Source of the DNA: Mesomycoplasma ovipneumoniae ATCC 29419
Lineage (GTDB): Bacteria > Bacillota_I > Bacilli_A > Mycoplasmatales > Metamycoplasmataceae
Length of the DNA: 64,000 nucleotides
Assembly: GCF_028885435.1 (NCBI RefSeq)
Contig: NZ_CP118522.1
Span: 682,001 to 746,000 of the forward strand
Reading direction: 5' to 3'
Shown: one piece after another, positions 19,684-31,344 of the stretch
Position numbering within the stretch: the stretch's first letter is position 1
How the letters are laid out: each line of letters begins with the position of its first letter
The notes under the pieces: model-generated
Seen by the model: the letters and a program-made list of their open reading frames with translations, nothing else
Told to the model about the DNA's origin: nothing
Databases searched by the model: none
Translations under genes and position numbers: made by a program

Positions 19684-20242
19684 CACAGTTTCCCAGTTTG
19701 ATAAGCTAATCTTAAAAAAGTGTCTGGTTTTAGGGGTTTTTTGCTTAAAAAGCAAAATTATAAAATATTTAAACTACCTTTTTTAGTTAAAAAACTAGCA
19801 AAAATCATAAAAAACACAACTACTATTTAAACTCAATGCAAATAGAAAGCTCGTTTTTACTTACATTGAGCCTAAAAAATATATGAAGTTTTGAAAGAAC
19901 TAAAAGCCCTAAATTTGTAGATTTCTAAACGGTCAAATTTAAGGCATTCCATCATATTTAAAAACATAATGGAAAATTCGCACTATTTGATTTTTTTATG
20001 ACAAAAAACATAACTAATTCCCCCTTTAATTCAATTTCAAAATTTATTAATTATTCTTAGTGAGACTAATTATAACTTAAAATTCTTTTAGACCAAGCAT
20101 TTTTTAAAAATTTTTTTGCAAAACGTCAATTTCAAAATAATAAAATTAAGTTTTTATCCTCAAAAACACGGATTTACCGTTATTTTTGCATATTTATATT
20201 CACAAAAAAAGTAAATTTTTGCCATCAAGCCGTAAACTCAGG
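19684..20242 (-). repeat. Dispersed element, copy D
   Basis: Low end CACAGTTTCCCAGTTTGAT, high end CATCAAGCCGTAAACTCAGG. On the minus strand the mini-ORF starts ATG TTT TTT GTC but reads on (ATA AAA AAA TCA) because the TAA has changed. The ribosome site AAAGGGGG, the two stem-loops and an AAAGTGTC-type hairpin near the low end remain. It fills the gap between the Cys-repeat gene and cdaM. Confidence 0.8.
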
Positions 20243-20293
20243 ACAAACAATTATTTTTAATTATTTTTTTCAGCTTTTTACTTTTTAAAAAAA

Positions 20294-20340
20294 ATATAAA
20301 CTCCTTTTTCCTAAATTTTTTAAGAAAAAGGAGTTTATAT
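20294..20340 (-). terminator. Terminator of the Cys-repeat gene
   Basis: ATATAAACTCCTTTTTC (20294-20310) and GAAAAAGGAGTTTATAT (20324-20340) form a perfect 17-bp stem. On the minus strand it is followed by T8. It lies 25 bases after the stop codon. Confidence 0.88.
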
Positions 20341-20364
20341 AAATGGTGGAACAAAGTAAAATTT

Positions 20365-23300
20365 TTAAATAATACCAGCACCGTATAAAATAAACATAAT
20401 CACAACAACAAGAATTACAGCAATCAAGGCAAAAACGATAAATCATAAAACATAAGAAGGAAGACCTCAAATTGTTGATTTTTCGGTTGCAACGATAATA
20501 ATTTCTTCATCTTCATCCACGCTTGAAGTTGAAGCGGCAATTACTCGAGTAGCCTCGTCAACACTTAAATCACCAAGTCCAACTGAAAGTCCGCCAGATG
20601 ATTGGACATTATAACCACCAAAGCCACGTTTTGTGTTAAATAATTCATCATCAACGATTGAACTGTGATCGCCACGGTTGAGATCTAAGAAAGCCTGATA
20701 GACAATTCCTTGGAATAATGGGATAATTGCTGGAAATTTATTTAGTTCAAAAGTCCCAATTTGTGGATAATAAGGGTGAATTTTGACTCAAGAATAATCA
20801 AGAACTGGCTCAACTATTTTAGGAGGTTCGACTATTTGCGGAATTTCAACTATTTCAATTCGGGGAGGCTCAACTATTTCAATTTTAGGAATATCAACTA
20901 TTTCAACAATTTTTTCATGAACAATTGGGCGTCCGTGTTTTAAAACTGAAAGTGGATCAACGTGATTGAAACTATCAGGGTGGTTTCAGAAATTAATTAC
21001 TTTTAATAAATAGTCAATTGAAATTCCCTTTTTGGCAAAAAGGTATTTACATGCTGGACAATTTTTGGCCTCAAGTAAAAAAGTGCGATACTTTTGACAA
21101 AAACGGCAAGAATAAACATGTAAACAAGAGGAACAATTTTGATTAAAAAGTGCATCTGACTCAAATAAATTATATCTTAAAAGTGCTCGTGATTCATAAT
21201 AAGGATAAAATGAAAGTTCAGCAATTTTTTGTTCAATGTCGATATTTTTCTTTTTAAGAATTAGCTGACATGCTTGACATTTGCGAGCTTCACGATAATA
21301 AGCAGCTAATTTGCGGCACTTTGGACAGAAGAAATTATGATTGCAAGCTGGACAAGGCGAATTATAAGTTTGCTGCCAAATTAATGAGGTTAATTTTTGG
21401 AGATCATTTGTTCTTAGTTCTTTTAATTTTTTCTCAAGGTCAAAGTTTTGCGCTCTAAATTTAGCAAGGCAAGCTGGACAATTTTTGGCTTCAAGTAAAT
21501 AAGTTGCATATTTTTGACATCACTGACAAGATGCGTTATGAAAACAAGCTTTACATTTGATATTATTTGCTAAATTATTATAATATGAATTGCTTCGGAG
21601 TAAATTTATCTTAGCATCAAGGTCAAAATTTTGTTTCTTAAATTTAGCAAGGCAGGATGGACAATTTTTGGCCTCAAGTAAATAGGTACGATATTTTTGA
21701 CACCAAGGGCAAGTTGCATTATGGTTGCAGGCTTTGCAATTTACAGTTGATTTTAATGAAGCTAAATGACTAAAATATGAATTATCACGAAGTAAATTTA
21801 ATTTAGCGTCAATGTCAAAATTTCGTTGCTTAAATTTATCAAGGCAAGCTGGACAATTTTTGGCTTCAAGTAAATAGGTGCGATATTTTTGACACCAAGG
21901 ACAAGTTGCATTATGGTTGCAAGCAACACACTTGCTAAAATAAGGGTTTTTTAATAAGTAAGAGGGATAGCTCGGATGTGAAAGTTCACGAATTTTTTGT
22001 CTAACACTAATATTTTTAGCTTCAAAAAGTGCTTTACATTTAGGACAATTTTGAGCCTCATTTAAATAAGTGCGGTATCTTTGACACCAAGAACAAAGGG
22101 CATTATGAACACAAGTTTTGCAAATTTTTGGTTCTTTTTTGGAAAAGCTAACAATATTATGGGCTGGAAGTCTTAGTTGGGAAATTTTTTCAAGATAGTC
22201 AAAATTTTTTTGCTTAAATCTATCAAGGCAAGCTGGACAATTTTTGGCTTCAATTAAATAAGTGCGGTATCTTTGACATCAAGAACAACTTTTATTATGT
22301 CCACAAGTCTGACAAGAATGAGATGAGTCTGAATTTTCAGGAGAAAAATCGCAATATTCTGAATGAATTTGGTGATTTTCTTCTTGAGCAAAATTATTAG
22401 CTGTTTTTGACGAATAAATTTGATCTTCGGACTGATCATGATCAGAGTGATTATCTTTTTCTAAAAATTCATCTTCAAATTCATGGTCACTGACTTTTTT
22501 AACTAATGCTTGACTTACTGAGTCAACTTTTTCAAGCAACTCATTGTCAAATTCATCAGAAATATCTTGATTAAAAACTAAATTTGGTGAAATTTTAGCT
22601 AAATTTTGCTCATTTTCTTCTGATGAATTAAGGTCATCTTCTTGGTTTTCGTCTTGGTCAAATTCTTCTAAAATTTCAGAATCTTCTTCTAAATTAGATT
22701 CATGAGTCTTTTGTGCTGAAAGTTCTGAGTTTTCTAAATTAACTAAAGAAGAATTTTTGTCATCTTCTTGGTCTAAATCATCTGCTGATTCAATAATTTC
22801 AAGCTCAACTAAATGACAAGGACATTCACTATTAAGCTCTTCAAGATGATTTTCATCATCACAAACTGGACACTCAATTGGGTGATCGGTGTTATTTTGT
22901 TTTAATGCATAGAGAATTTCTTCGATAGTTTTCTCATTTTCAGTAATTAAAATTTCGGTTTTTGGTTTTTCTTTGTTTAATTTAGATTTTAAACTTTGTA
23001 AATCAAAATCTTGTGATTGGTGCAAAGTTAAATTTTTAGGTTGACTAGTTTTTTGATTTGGCTGAGTTGATTCATTTAGATTGAAATTCGGGTCATCAGC
23101 CAAAATTTTAGCTATAAATTGTTCTTTTTTTTCTTGACTAAGTGACCTAAAATTAATCGCTAAAGGAAAGGAAATTACAGATCCAAATTTCTTATTACGC
23201 AAAACTCAAAGCCGAACTGGTGTTTTAAGACTTTCAATTTTTAGAAAAACATCAACTAGAGAGTTAAAAAGACCAACGGTTTCCTTTGCGAATTTTAGCC

Positions 23301-23379
23301 TATAATAACAGTCTTTTTCATTGTGAAACTCGTCACAAATCTCTGTGAGATAAAATCTTAACGTTTTGGTTTTGTTCAT
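20365..23379 (-). CDS. Tandem six-cysteine (zinc-ribbon-like) repeat protein with C-terminal membrane anchor
   Basis: 1004 residues from ATG 23379. Order: a basic N-terminal domain (about 1-130); a first Cys cluster (CPVCDDENHLEELNSECPC); a long Asp/Glu/Ser-rich linker; then seven modules of about 64 residues. Each module follows CxxC-xHN-xxC-xWC-QKYRTYLLEAKNCPxC, with six cysteines. A Pro/Ile/Glu-rich stretch (VEPPRIEIVEIPQIVEPPK) and a final transmembrane helix (LPSYVLWFIVFALIAVILVV) follow. There is no signal peptide, so the Cys modules are probably cytoplasmic on a tail-anchored protein and bind zinc. No enzymatic motif is visible. The role is unknown. Confidence 0.88.
20970..22330 (-). 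repeat. Seven tandem ~190-bp coding repeats
   Basis: Internal duplication within the Cys-repeat gene. The phrases encoding EAKNCPAC and WCQKYRTYL recur at about 190-bp spacing. The middle units (3-5) are most alike, and the outer ones are diverged (for example CPKCRKLAAYY in unit 6). This suggests expansion by unequal recombination. Confidence 0.8.
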
Positions 23380-23678
23380 TTTTCTAGCGACTTCTTTTTG
23401 ATCTTTATATTTAAAGTAATGTAAATTATAGAATAAAATTTGTAATTATACTAATAAAAAATAAATTTTGCTTTTGAACAAACGCAAAATCTATTTCAAT
23501 TTTAACATAAAACGAATAAATTTTAATGTTATTTTCACAAATTTTTCTGTTTTTACATTTTAGTTTTGATTTTTTGCCTTTTTGAAAATTATACTATAAT
23601 TTTAAAGCATATTTTAATTTTTTATATATTATTTTTTGCATTTTTTTTCATTTAACAAAAAAATTGCAAAAATAAAAA

Positions 23679-23766
23679 TTAAAAGGCTTATAAGACAAAA
23701 AAGCTATAAATTCATAGCACAAAATTTATTTTTAGTTTTTTTAGATATGTTAATTTACTAGTTTAT
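23679..23766. repeat. Direct-repeat copy flanking element E (left)
   Basis: TTAAAAGGCTTATAAGACAA up to TAATTTACTAGTTTAT matches 24474-24562, which is part of the pgk promoter region. A few bases differ. It adjoins the low end of element E exactly. Confidence 0.75.
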
Positions 23767-24473
23767 CACGAGTTTCGCAGTTCGATGAGAAAATCTTAAA
23801 AAAAGTGTGTGTGATTTTCGGACTTTTTTAACTTTTTTGTCAAAGTTAATAACCTATTTTAAATATTCGGGTTACTAGGAACACCATCGCGATTTTTAAA
23901 CATGATTTGCTGATTTGAAGTATAAATTCAACGCTTTGTCTTAATTTTTGCCATCAAACTAGGAAAATCAGGAAAAATAACTATCAAAGCAAAACACTAA
24001 ATTTTAAATCTAAGACTCATAAAAAGAAAAATCTACTCATTAATCAAATAAAACAAACTAAAAAAGCTAAAATTTTAGCTTAAAAAGCAAAATTATGAAA
24101 TATTTAAACTGCTTTTTTAGTTTAAAACACTGACATAAATCATAAAAATACAACTACTATTTAAACTCAATGTAAATAGAAAACTCGTTTTTACTTACAT
24201 TGAGCCTAAAAAAATATATGAAGTTTTGAAAGAACAATAACTAAAAGCCATAAATTTGTAGATTTCTAAACGGTCAAATTTATGGCATTCCATCATATTT
24301 AAAAATATAATGGATAATTCGCATTTTCTGATTTTTTTATGGCAAAAACATTCTTAATTCCCCCTTAATTCAATATCAAAATTTATTAATTATTCTTAGT
24401 GAGTCATATTATAACAGAAATTTTTTTAGAGCAAGCATTTTTTTTTTTTTTTTGCAGGAATATTAGATAAAAC
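23767..24473 (-). repeat. Dispersed element, copy E (with gene relic)
   Basis: The low end is CACGAGTTTCGCAGTTCGATG. Near it lies the gene relic 23860-23945, matching 6682-6785. Further on (minus strand), the stem-loops, the mini-ORF ATG TTT TTG CCA TAA, AAGGGGGAATT and the TATAAT box are kept. The high end stops near a T17 run (24439-24455) and lacks the second terminal repeat. The gap upstream of it (23380-23678) is AT-rich and contains a TATAAT-like box for the Cys-repeat gene near 23445. Confidence 0.8.
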
Positions 24474-24562
24474 CTTAAAGGACTTATGAGCCAAAAAAAG
24501 CTATAAATTCATAAGACAAAATTTATTTCGAGTTTTTTTAGATATATTAATTTATTAGTTTA
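24474..24562. repeat. Direct-repeat copy flanking element E (right), within the pgk leader
   Basis: This is the partner of 23679-23766. TATAAT at 24561-24566 near its right end is the probable pgk -10 box, so this is the original copy and the other the duplicate. Confidence 0.7.
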
Positions 24563-24609
24563 TAATTTTAAGCGTAACATTAATTTTTTTTAAAGGAAAA
24601 TAATAAAGA

Positions 24610-25824
24610 ATGATACCAACCTATAAAACTAAAAAATTTATTGATGAAATTAAATTTTTTAATAAAAAAGTTCTTTTACGTGTTGATTTTAATGTTCCAA
24701 TTCTTGAAGGGAAAATTACTTCAACAAAAAGAATTACCGCGAGTTTAAAAACCATTGAGAAAATTGTTACTGATGGTGGTAAACTTATAATTTTATCACA
24801 CCTTGGTAGGGTTAAAACCCCTGAAGATTTGAAAAAAAAGTCACTACGAATTGTTGCCGAAGAATTAGCTAAAATTTCACAAAAAGAAGTCAAATTTGTT
24901 GCTCAAAACCGAGGCAAAGAAGTTGAAGAAGCAATTGATCAACTTGAAAACGGACAAATTTTAGTGCTTGAAAACACAAGATTCCAAGATCTTGAAAACA
25001 AAGCTGAATCAAAAAATAATCCAGAACTTGGAAAATATTGAGCTTCATTAGGTGATGTTTTTATAAATGACGCCTTTGGGACACTTCACCGTGCTCATGC
25101 ATCTAATGTCGGAATTGCAACTCACATCAAAGAATCAGCAATCGGTTATCTTGTAAAAGAAGAACTTGATGCACTGTCAAAAATTGTTTTCGAACCACAA
25201 AAGCCTTTTTATGCAATTATTGGTGGGGCAAAAATTTCTGACAAAATCGGGATAATTTCAACTCTACTTGAAAAAGCTGACAAAGTTTTAATTGGTGGAG
25301 GAATGGGTTATACATTCAAAAAAGCCCTTGGATACAAAATTGGAAAGTCAATTGTTGAAGAAGACAAAATTGATTTAGCCCTAAGTTTGATTAAAAAGTA
25401 CTCTGATAAATTAATTTTACCCCTTGATGCTGCTTTGTCTGATAAATTTGAAGATGTAGCCCCGGTTTATAACGAAAAAAATCCACTTGAAATTCCAGAT
25501 GACCTTGAAGGTTTAGATATTGGTCCAATGACTATTAAATTATTTGAATCACATTTAAAAGATGCAAAAACTATTTTGTGAAATGGAACTCTTGGTGTTG
25601 CTGAGTTTTCTAATTTTGCCACCGGAACTCGTGAAATTGCAAAAGTAATTTCAAAACTTGAAAATTGCTACAGCGTAATTGGTGGCGGTGATTCAGTTGC
25701 CGCAATTGAAGCTGAAAAATTAGGTGATGCTTTTAGTCATGTTTCAACTGGTGGTGGTGCTTCAATTAGTTTTATTGAAAAAGGCGATCTTATCGGTCTA
25801 GGCCCAATTCAGGAAAAAGCCTAA
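24610..25824 (+). CDS. pgk: Phosphoglycerate kinase
   Basis: 404 residues, the normal length. N-terminal RVDFNVP (substrate-binding arginine and aspartate), the basic patch [16 protein letters not shown] in the hinge region, and the C-terminal nucleotide-binding GGGDSVAA with STGGGAS are all present. It transfers phosphate from 1,3-bisphosphoglycerate to ADP in glycolysis, the main ATP source of such an organism. Two TGA Trp codons are read through. The ATG lies behind AAAGGAAAATAATAAAGA. It appears monocistronic, with a strong terminator after it. Confidence 0.97.
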
Positions 25825-25856
25825 GAATTTATAGCATTTTTTTAATTTTCTCACTT

Positions 25857-25905
25857 AACAAGTCCTGTTTTTTAAAACCAAAAACAGGACTTGTTCATTT
25901 TTTAT
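25857..25905 (+). terminator. Terminator of pgk
   Basis: AACAAGTCCTGTTTTT pairs with AAAAACAGGACTTGTT, followed by CATTTTTTATTTT. The stem is a perfect 16 bp. Confidence 0.92.
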
Positions 25906-25931
25906 TTTATAAGTAAAGTAGATTAATTTTT

Positions 25932-26765
25932 ATGAAAAGTGTTTTCTTTGACGAAAAAATTGTTGAATCTCTAACTAAAACTGAAAAAATTATTATTAAA
26001 TTGGCAGAGGAAAATCCACAATTTTTCTATCAGTCCAATCTAAAATCATTAGCAAATAAAACCCAATCTTCAATAACACTCATTTCAAATTTAGCAAAAA
26101 AATTAAGCTTTTCTAGCTTTAAAGAAATGCAGTTTCATGTTTATTATTTATTCCTTAATTCAGCACAAATTTCAAATAAAGTAAAAAATCAGCAAAAAAC
26201 TGATAAAAACAAGCTAATTATCGAACAGCTTTATAAATATTATCATAATTCACTAGTTCAGACATTAGAGCTTGTTGACCTTGAAAAAATCCAAGATTTT
26301 GCCCGCAAAATTATCGAGAGCAAAAAAATTTTTATCTATGGGGCCGGTTCTTCTTCAATTGGAGCCAGTGAATTAGCAATCAATTTACAAAAATTGGGGC
26401 TAAATTCAGTTAGTTTTCGTGATTTTCATAATTTTTTATTAGTTAGCGTTCAACCTCAAGCGCTAAAAATTTTGTTTTCAAAATCTTGTAAGACAAAAGA
26501 AATTAATTTTGTTATTAAAAAGTTTATTGAAAATAACGACAATTTTATTGTAATAACAGCAAAAAAACAAATCGATATTCCCAAAAAAAATTTAATTTTT
26601 TACCAAACACTTGAACAAAAAAACCGTTTTATTTCGATCTCCTCAAAAATTAACCAACAATTTATTTCTGATGTTATTTTTTTCAGTGTTGCTAATTTAA
26701 TTTCTGAGCAATACGAAGAAAATTACAAGAAAAACCTTGAAATTCTTAAAGAATGAAACGAGTAA
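25932..26765 (+). CDS. RpiR-family transcriptional regulator
   Basis: 277 residues. The N-terminal helix-turn-helix of the RpiR type (LTKTEKIIIKLAEENPQFFY, then SLANKTQSSITLISNLAKKL) occupies about 1-75. The SIS sugar-phosphate binding domain (IFIYGAGSSSIGASELAINL, about 130-250) follows. Proteins of this class sense a phosphosugar and control uptake and catabolic genes. The PTS-manA operon starts 114 bases downstream, and a palindrome lies in that gap. The last codons after TGA (Trp) end in EWNE. Confidence 0.9.
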
Positions 26766-26830
26766 TTGAAAAACATTCATAAAAAACTTCAAATTTGTAA
26801 AAATATTTTTATTTTTCTTCTGTTTTTAAC

Positions 26831-26848
26831 TAAATAATGGATTATTTA
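26831..26848. promoter_or_regulatory. Candidate RpiR operator upstream of the PTS operon
   Basis: TAAATAAT GG ATTATTTA is an 8+2+8 palindrome just upstream of a TATAAAAT -10-like box (about 26853) and the AGAAAGGAAGG ribosome site. Its position between the RpiR gene and the PTS gene makes it a candidate operator. Confidence 0.5.
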
Positions 26849-26879
26849 AGTATATAAAATTAAAAGAAAGGAAGGTTTT

Positions 26880-28868
26880 ATGAGTATTTTTTCAAAAGAT
26901 TTTATTTTTTTAGATCAAGATCTTAATTCAAAAGAAGAAGTTTTTGAATTTATTGCTCAAAAAGCAGTCAATCTTGGAATTGGAACTGAAAAAAATAAAA
27001 TCTTTGACGATCTTTTGGCTCGTGAAAATGAAATTTCTACCGGACTTGAGTCAAATTTTGCAATTCCTCATGCTCAAAGTAGTGCTATTGAAAAGCCAGC
27101 ACTGCTGTTTTTAAGTCTAAAATCTGAGCTTGATTGGCAAAATTTTGATGACTCTAAGGCAAAATTTATTTTTTGTATTTTGCTGCCAAAGTCTGGTTTT
27201 GAACAAAATCAAGTCGAAATTTTAGCAAAAGTTGCACGAATTATTCTTAATCCCGAAATTAAAGAAATAATTTTATCAAAAGATGAAAATGTTATTTTTG
27301 ATAACATTTCAAAGTTTATTTTTGAAAAAGACCAGATGGAAAATCACGAGACAAATTCCCAAAAAATTCCCATAAATGCAAAAAAAGTTGTTGGAATCAC
27401 ATCTTGTACTGTTGGAATTGCTCACACTTATTTAGCAGCTGAAAAATTAGAAATGGGACTAAAACAAAATGGCTATATCCCCAAAATTGAAACTCGAGGG
27501 TCAGTTGGACCTAAAAATGTTTTAACAAAAGAAGATATTGAAGAGGCCGAATTTGTCATAGTTGCCAGCGATCTTGAAATTGACAGCTCAATTTTTGACC
27601 AAAAAAAGGTCTATTTTACAAGCACTAAAGCTGCAATCCATGAAACTGAAGATGTAATTCAAAAAGCAAAAAAAGCACCAATTTTACATAACAAACAAAA
27701 AAAACAAACCCAAAATCAGGAAAGCCGCACTAGCATTGTTAAACATATTATCACCGGAATTTCTTACATGATTCCTTATGTTGTCTTTGGTGGAATTATG
27801 ATCGCCCTTTCACTAGGAATTGGAAAAGCGATTTATGGAAATGCTGAGGCAGCACCAAAAGGTGATTTTCTCTGATGAATGCTCGAAATTGGGGTAATTG
27901 CCTTTAAATTAATGATCGGTGTTTTAGGTGGCTACATTGCCTACTCGATTGCCGGACGGGCCGCTCTTGCACCAGGATTTATTGTTGCAACTGTCGGTAA
28001 TACGAACGATTTATTCTATGGAATTGGCGGAATTTCTGTTCAGACACCGATGGGATTTATTGGCGCAGTAATTTTTGGAATTCTTGTTGGTTACAGTGTT
28101 AAATTCATTAACTCGCTAAAAATCCAAAAATCATTAAGCGCAATTTTACCAATTTTTGTAATTCCAATTGGAGTCAGCCTATTTTGATCTCTAGTTGTAA
28201 TTTTCTTAATTGGCGCTCCTATTGGTTGAGTGCTTGATAAATTAATCGCTGGATTAAAGCATGTTTTTGAAAACAAAGACGGAATTGGTCTTGGAGTTGC
28301 CTTTCTTTTAGGTCTTTTACTTGGCGGAATGGCCGGATTTGACATGGGTGGCCCAGTAAATAAGGTTGCTTTTTTAACTTCAACCGCTCTTGTTTCAACT
28401 CAAGTTTATGAACCAATGGGAATGATGGCAGCAGCAATACCGGTTGCGCCAATTGGAATGGGAATTACAACCTTAATTTGACGTAGAAAATTTACAAAAG
28501 AGGAAAAATCACTCGGACTTTCAGCGATAATAATGGGATTTATTGGAATTTCTGAAGGTGCTATTCCTTTTGCAATCGCTGATCCAAAACGGGTAATTAG
28601 TGCTAATGTTATCGGTTCTGCAGTTGCTGGTGGACTTGCTGGACTTCTTGCTGTTACAAATCAAGCCGGACATGGCGGACCAATTGTTGCAATTCTTGGT
28701 GCTGTTGGTTCAATAAAACACGGAATTGGTCTTGGAATTGCCTTTTTCTTCTTGTCAGTTATTGTCGGAAGTTTTACTACCGCACTAATTTATGGGCTTT
28801 GAAAGGATCGAAACTTTAATATTTTTAGCAATTTAACCCGAAGAAATCACAAAAAAGGAGCTAAATAA
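26880..28868 (+). CDS. fruA: PTS fructose-type transporter, EIIABC
   Basis: 662 residues in the order EIIA (about 1-150), EIIB (about 165-260) and EIIC (about 285-640). EIIA has the phospho-His motif LESNFAIPHAQ. EIIB has the phospho-Cys motif SCTVGIAHTYLAAEKL. EIIC has about nine helices, with GGMAGFDMGGPVNK and GFIGISEGAIPFA typical of the fructose family. It takes up and phosphorylates a hexose at the membrane. Linkage to manA suggests mannose or fructose as substrate. The final codon group overlaps the next ATG (TAATG). Confidence 0.93.
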
Positions 28869-29137
28869 TGAAAATTAAGAAAATAGATAATAAAAAACTG
28901 TTTTATATTGTGATTTTTTTGTCTTTAGCTGTGCTTATTTTTGGAATTATCCTTATTAGTTTAAATATTACCGCACACCAAGAATTTATTAACGCAACAA
29001 TTGCCAAAAAAGAAGCGGTACCAAGTCAAGGTTTTGTCTATGGCGTATTTTTACTAGTTATGGGAATTTTAGGACTTATTTTATCAGCATTTATCGGAAA
29101 TGATGTTTTTAACAAAAAATTAGGTCAGTCTAACTAA
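28868..29137 (+). CDS. Small two-helix membrane protein in the PTS operon
   Basis: 89 residues. Hydrophobic segments lie at about 12-36 and 53-76, with a short loop between them. It starts inside the stop of the PTS gene, and its stop touches the ATG of manA, so it is an integral part of the operon. No family is recognised. It may stabilise or modulate EIIC, which is inference only. Confidence 0.8.
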   Translation: MKIKKIDNKKLFYIVIFLSLAVLIFGIILISLNITAHQEFINATIAKKEAVPSQGFVYGVFLLVMGILGLILSAFIGNDVFNKKLGQSN

Positions 29138-30043
29138 ATGAAAGATTATTTTGTTTTTGTTGAACCATACCAAAAAAATACTTTATGAGCGGGGCAAAAT
29201 TTACAAAATCAGTTAAAATCTAGCCAAAAAATTGGTGAACTCTGACTAATTTCAGCACAAAAACACGGTATTTCGCGTGTCAGTGGGCAAAATTTAGACG
29301 AATTTTTTGCCCAAAACCGCAAATTTTTTGGCTTTTATCCACATAAAACTTACCCAAATCTTCATAAAATTATTGATGCTGGTCAAAAACTGAGTCTCCA
29401 AGTTCATCCTGATAATAAATTAGCAAAAAAATTGAATTCTTTTGGCAAAGATGAGGCTTGACTTGTGCTAAACAAAGGCGATGATCCTTTTATAATTGGT
29501 GCAAAATCAAATGATTTTGCTGAGAAAATTACAGAAATTAACAACGAAAATATCGACAAACACTGTAATTTTTGTGATCTTGAAAAAAATGATTTCGCCT
29601 ATATTAGCGCCGGTCTTATTCATTCTATTCCTCAAGGTGCCCTTGTTTATGAAATTCAGCAAAATTCAGACTTAACTTTTCGAATTTTTGACTTTGACCG
29701 ACTTGACACTAACGGACAAAAAAGAGAGCTTCATTTTGAACTTGCAAAGGTAGCGATAAATCCAAAATTAAGCCCAAAAATTATTCATGACAACAAAAAA
29801 AGTCAACAATCACTAGTTAAAAATAAATTTTTTAACCTTGAAAAAGTAAAAATTAACCAAAAATTTTTACTTTTCCCCCAAAATGATGTTTTTTGGTACG
29901 AAATTATTATAATTTCTGGTCATGGAAAAATTAATGATGCTCCTTTTAAGCCATTTGATGCCATATTAATATCAGGACAAATTGAAAAACCAATTGAATT
30001 CCAAGCAGAAAATGCACTAATTTTAATAAACAAAATAATTTAA
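29138..30043 (+). CDS. manA: Mannose-6-phosphate isomerase, class I
   Basis: 301 residues. Zinc-binding residues occur in LQVHPDN. The helix region SAGLIHSIPQG and the active-site ALVYEIQQNSDLTFRIFDFD block are those of type I PMI. It interconverts mannose 6-phosphate and fructose 6-phosphate and thus links the upstream PTS product to glycolysis. The ATG follows the preceding TAA directly. Several TGA Trp codons lie in the N-terminal half (TLWAGQ, GELWLIS). Confidence 0.93.
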
Positions 30044-30057
30044 TTTTTTCTTGTTTT

Positions 30058-30635
30058 CCCGAGTTTGCCAGTTTGTTGAGATAATCTTAAAAAGTGTCCA
30101 GTTTTTGGGCACTTTTTTAACTTTTTTGGCAAAAGTTAATTACCTATTTTAAAACACTGGCAAAAATCAATTTATGGATAAAACAGCAAAAACCATCAAA
30201 AAATACAACTACTATTTAAACTCAATGCAAATAGAAAACTCGTTTTTATTTGCAGCGAGCCTAAAAAAACATATGAAGTTTTGAAAGAACAATAACCAAA
30301 AGCCCTAAATTTATAGATTTCTAAACGGTTAAATTTAAGGCATACCATCATATTTAAAAATATAATGGAAAAATTCGCATTTTCTGATTTTTTTAGACAA
30401 AAAACATAACTAATTACTCCTTAATTCAATATTAAAAATTTATTAATTTATTCTTAGTGACGATAATTATAACATAATTTTATTTTTGACCAAACATTTT
30501 TTTTTTTTTTTTTGCAAAAGGCTTATTTTAAAATAATAAAAATTAAGATTTTAGATCAAAAACCCGGATTTACTGGTATTTTTGCATACTTTTATTCACT
30601 AAAAGCAAATTTTTTCCATCAAACTGTCAGACTCA
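30058..30635 (-). repeat. Dispersed element, copy F
   Basis: Low terminal repeat CCCGAGTTTGCCAGTTTGTTG and high terminal repeat CATCAAACTGTCAGACTCA. The hairpin AAAAAGTGTCCAG..GGGCACTTTTTT at about 30091-30117 lies next to the low end. The mini-ORF (minus strand) is ATG TTT TTT GTC TAA behind AAGGAGTAATT, and a poly(T)17 tract is at about 30497-30513. It is one of the most complete copies. Confidence 0.85.
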
Positions 30636-30661
30636 ATATTTAATTTCCCTTATTTTTTGCA

Positions 30662-30695
30662 AAAATAAAAACCGCTAAAATGCGGTTTTTATTTT
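30662..30695. terminator. Bidirectional terminator between manA/element F and the lipoprotein gene
   Basis: AAAATAAAAACCGC (30662-30675) and GCGGTTTTTATTTT (30682-30695) form a perfect 14-bp stem with a 6-base loop, A-rich on one side and T-rich on the other. Confidence 0.88.
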
Positions 30696-30711
30696 GAAAA
30701 ACTTTGAAATT

Positions 30712-31344
30712 TTACTCAATTGCTTGAAAAGTATCTCTACTATTTTCAACATGTTCTGGTTTAAAAACAATTTTTTCTGAACCATCATCTTTTCAGAAAA
30801 TAAATGTGTAAAATTTACCTTTTTCTAGTTTTTGATCTTGCTCATCTCAGTTAAAAACTAACGGAAATTCAATATTATCACCTTCAATTGCGGTTGTACG
30901 AGCGACCTTAACTTTCAAAGGATCAACTAAAGTATTGTCATTTAATGATTTTACCTCGCTAGCATAGGCACTTCATTTTCCTGTAACTCCTTTTACCGGT
31001 GAGTGATGCAATTGGAAACGGAAAACACCTTGACTATTTAGCCTATTTTCACTTCTTGCAGCTGGAAATAATAAGGTTCGAGTTTTGACATTATCTTTTT
31101 TTGGAATATTAAATGGAGCAGAATGAAAGTCGATTGTTTGATTGGTTTTTCTAGTTGTTGTTTTTTCTTTTTGAGTATCCATTTTTACTGGTTTAGTTTT
31201 GTCTTCTTGACTAGATTGGGAACCTTTTTTAGTTTCAGGAGCTGTTTGGTTATTGTGTTGGCATGATAAGACAATAAAAACTGGCAGCACAGAAGCTATT
31301 GGAAGAAGCCTTAATTTTGCAATTTTTTTTATATTTTTGAACAT
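30712..31344 (-). CDS. Hypothetical lipoprotein
   Basis: 210 residues. A basic N-terminus and a hydrophobic stretch end in the lipobox VFIVLSC (Cys at about residue 28), so it is lipid-anchored on the outside. A Lys/Thr/Gln-rich spacer follows (ETKKGSQSSQEDKTKPVKMD). The folded part contains FYTFIFWKDDGSEKIVFKPE near the end, which looks beta-rich. The ATG follows AAGAAAGGAAAA. No family is known to me; many such lipoproteins are antigens. Confidence 0.8.

Noticed and set aside
20970-22330. Tandem repeats as a CRISPR array
   Set aside because: The ~190-bp units are coding, diverged and without short constant repeats and unique spacers. They are protein modules.
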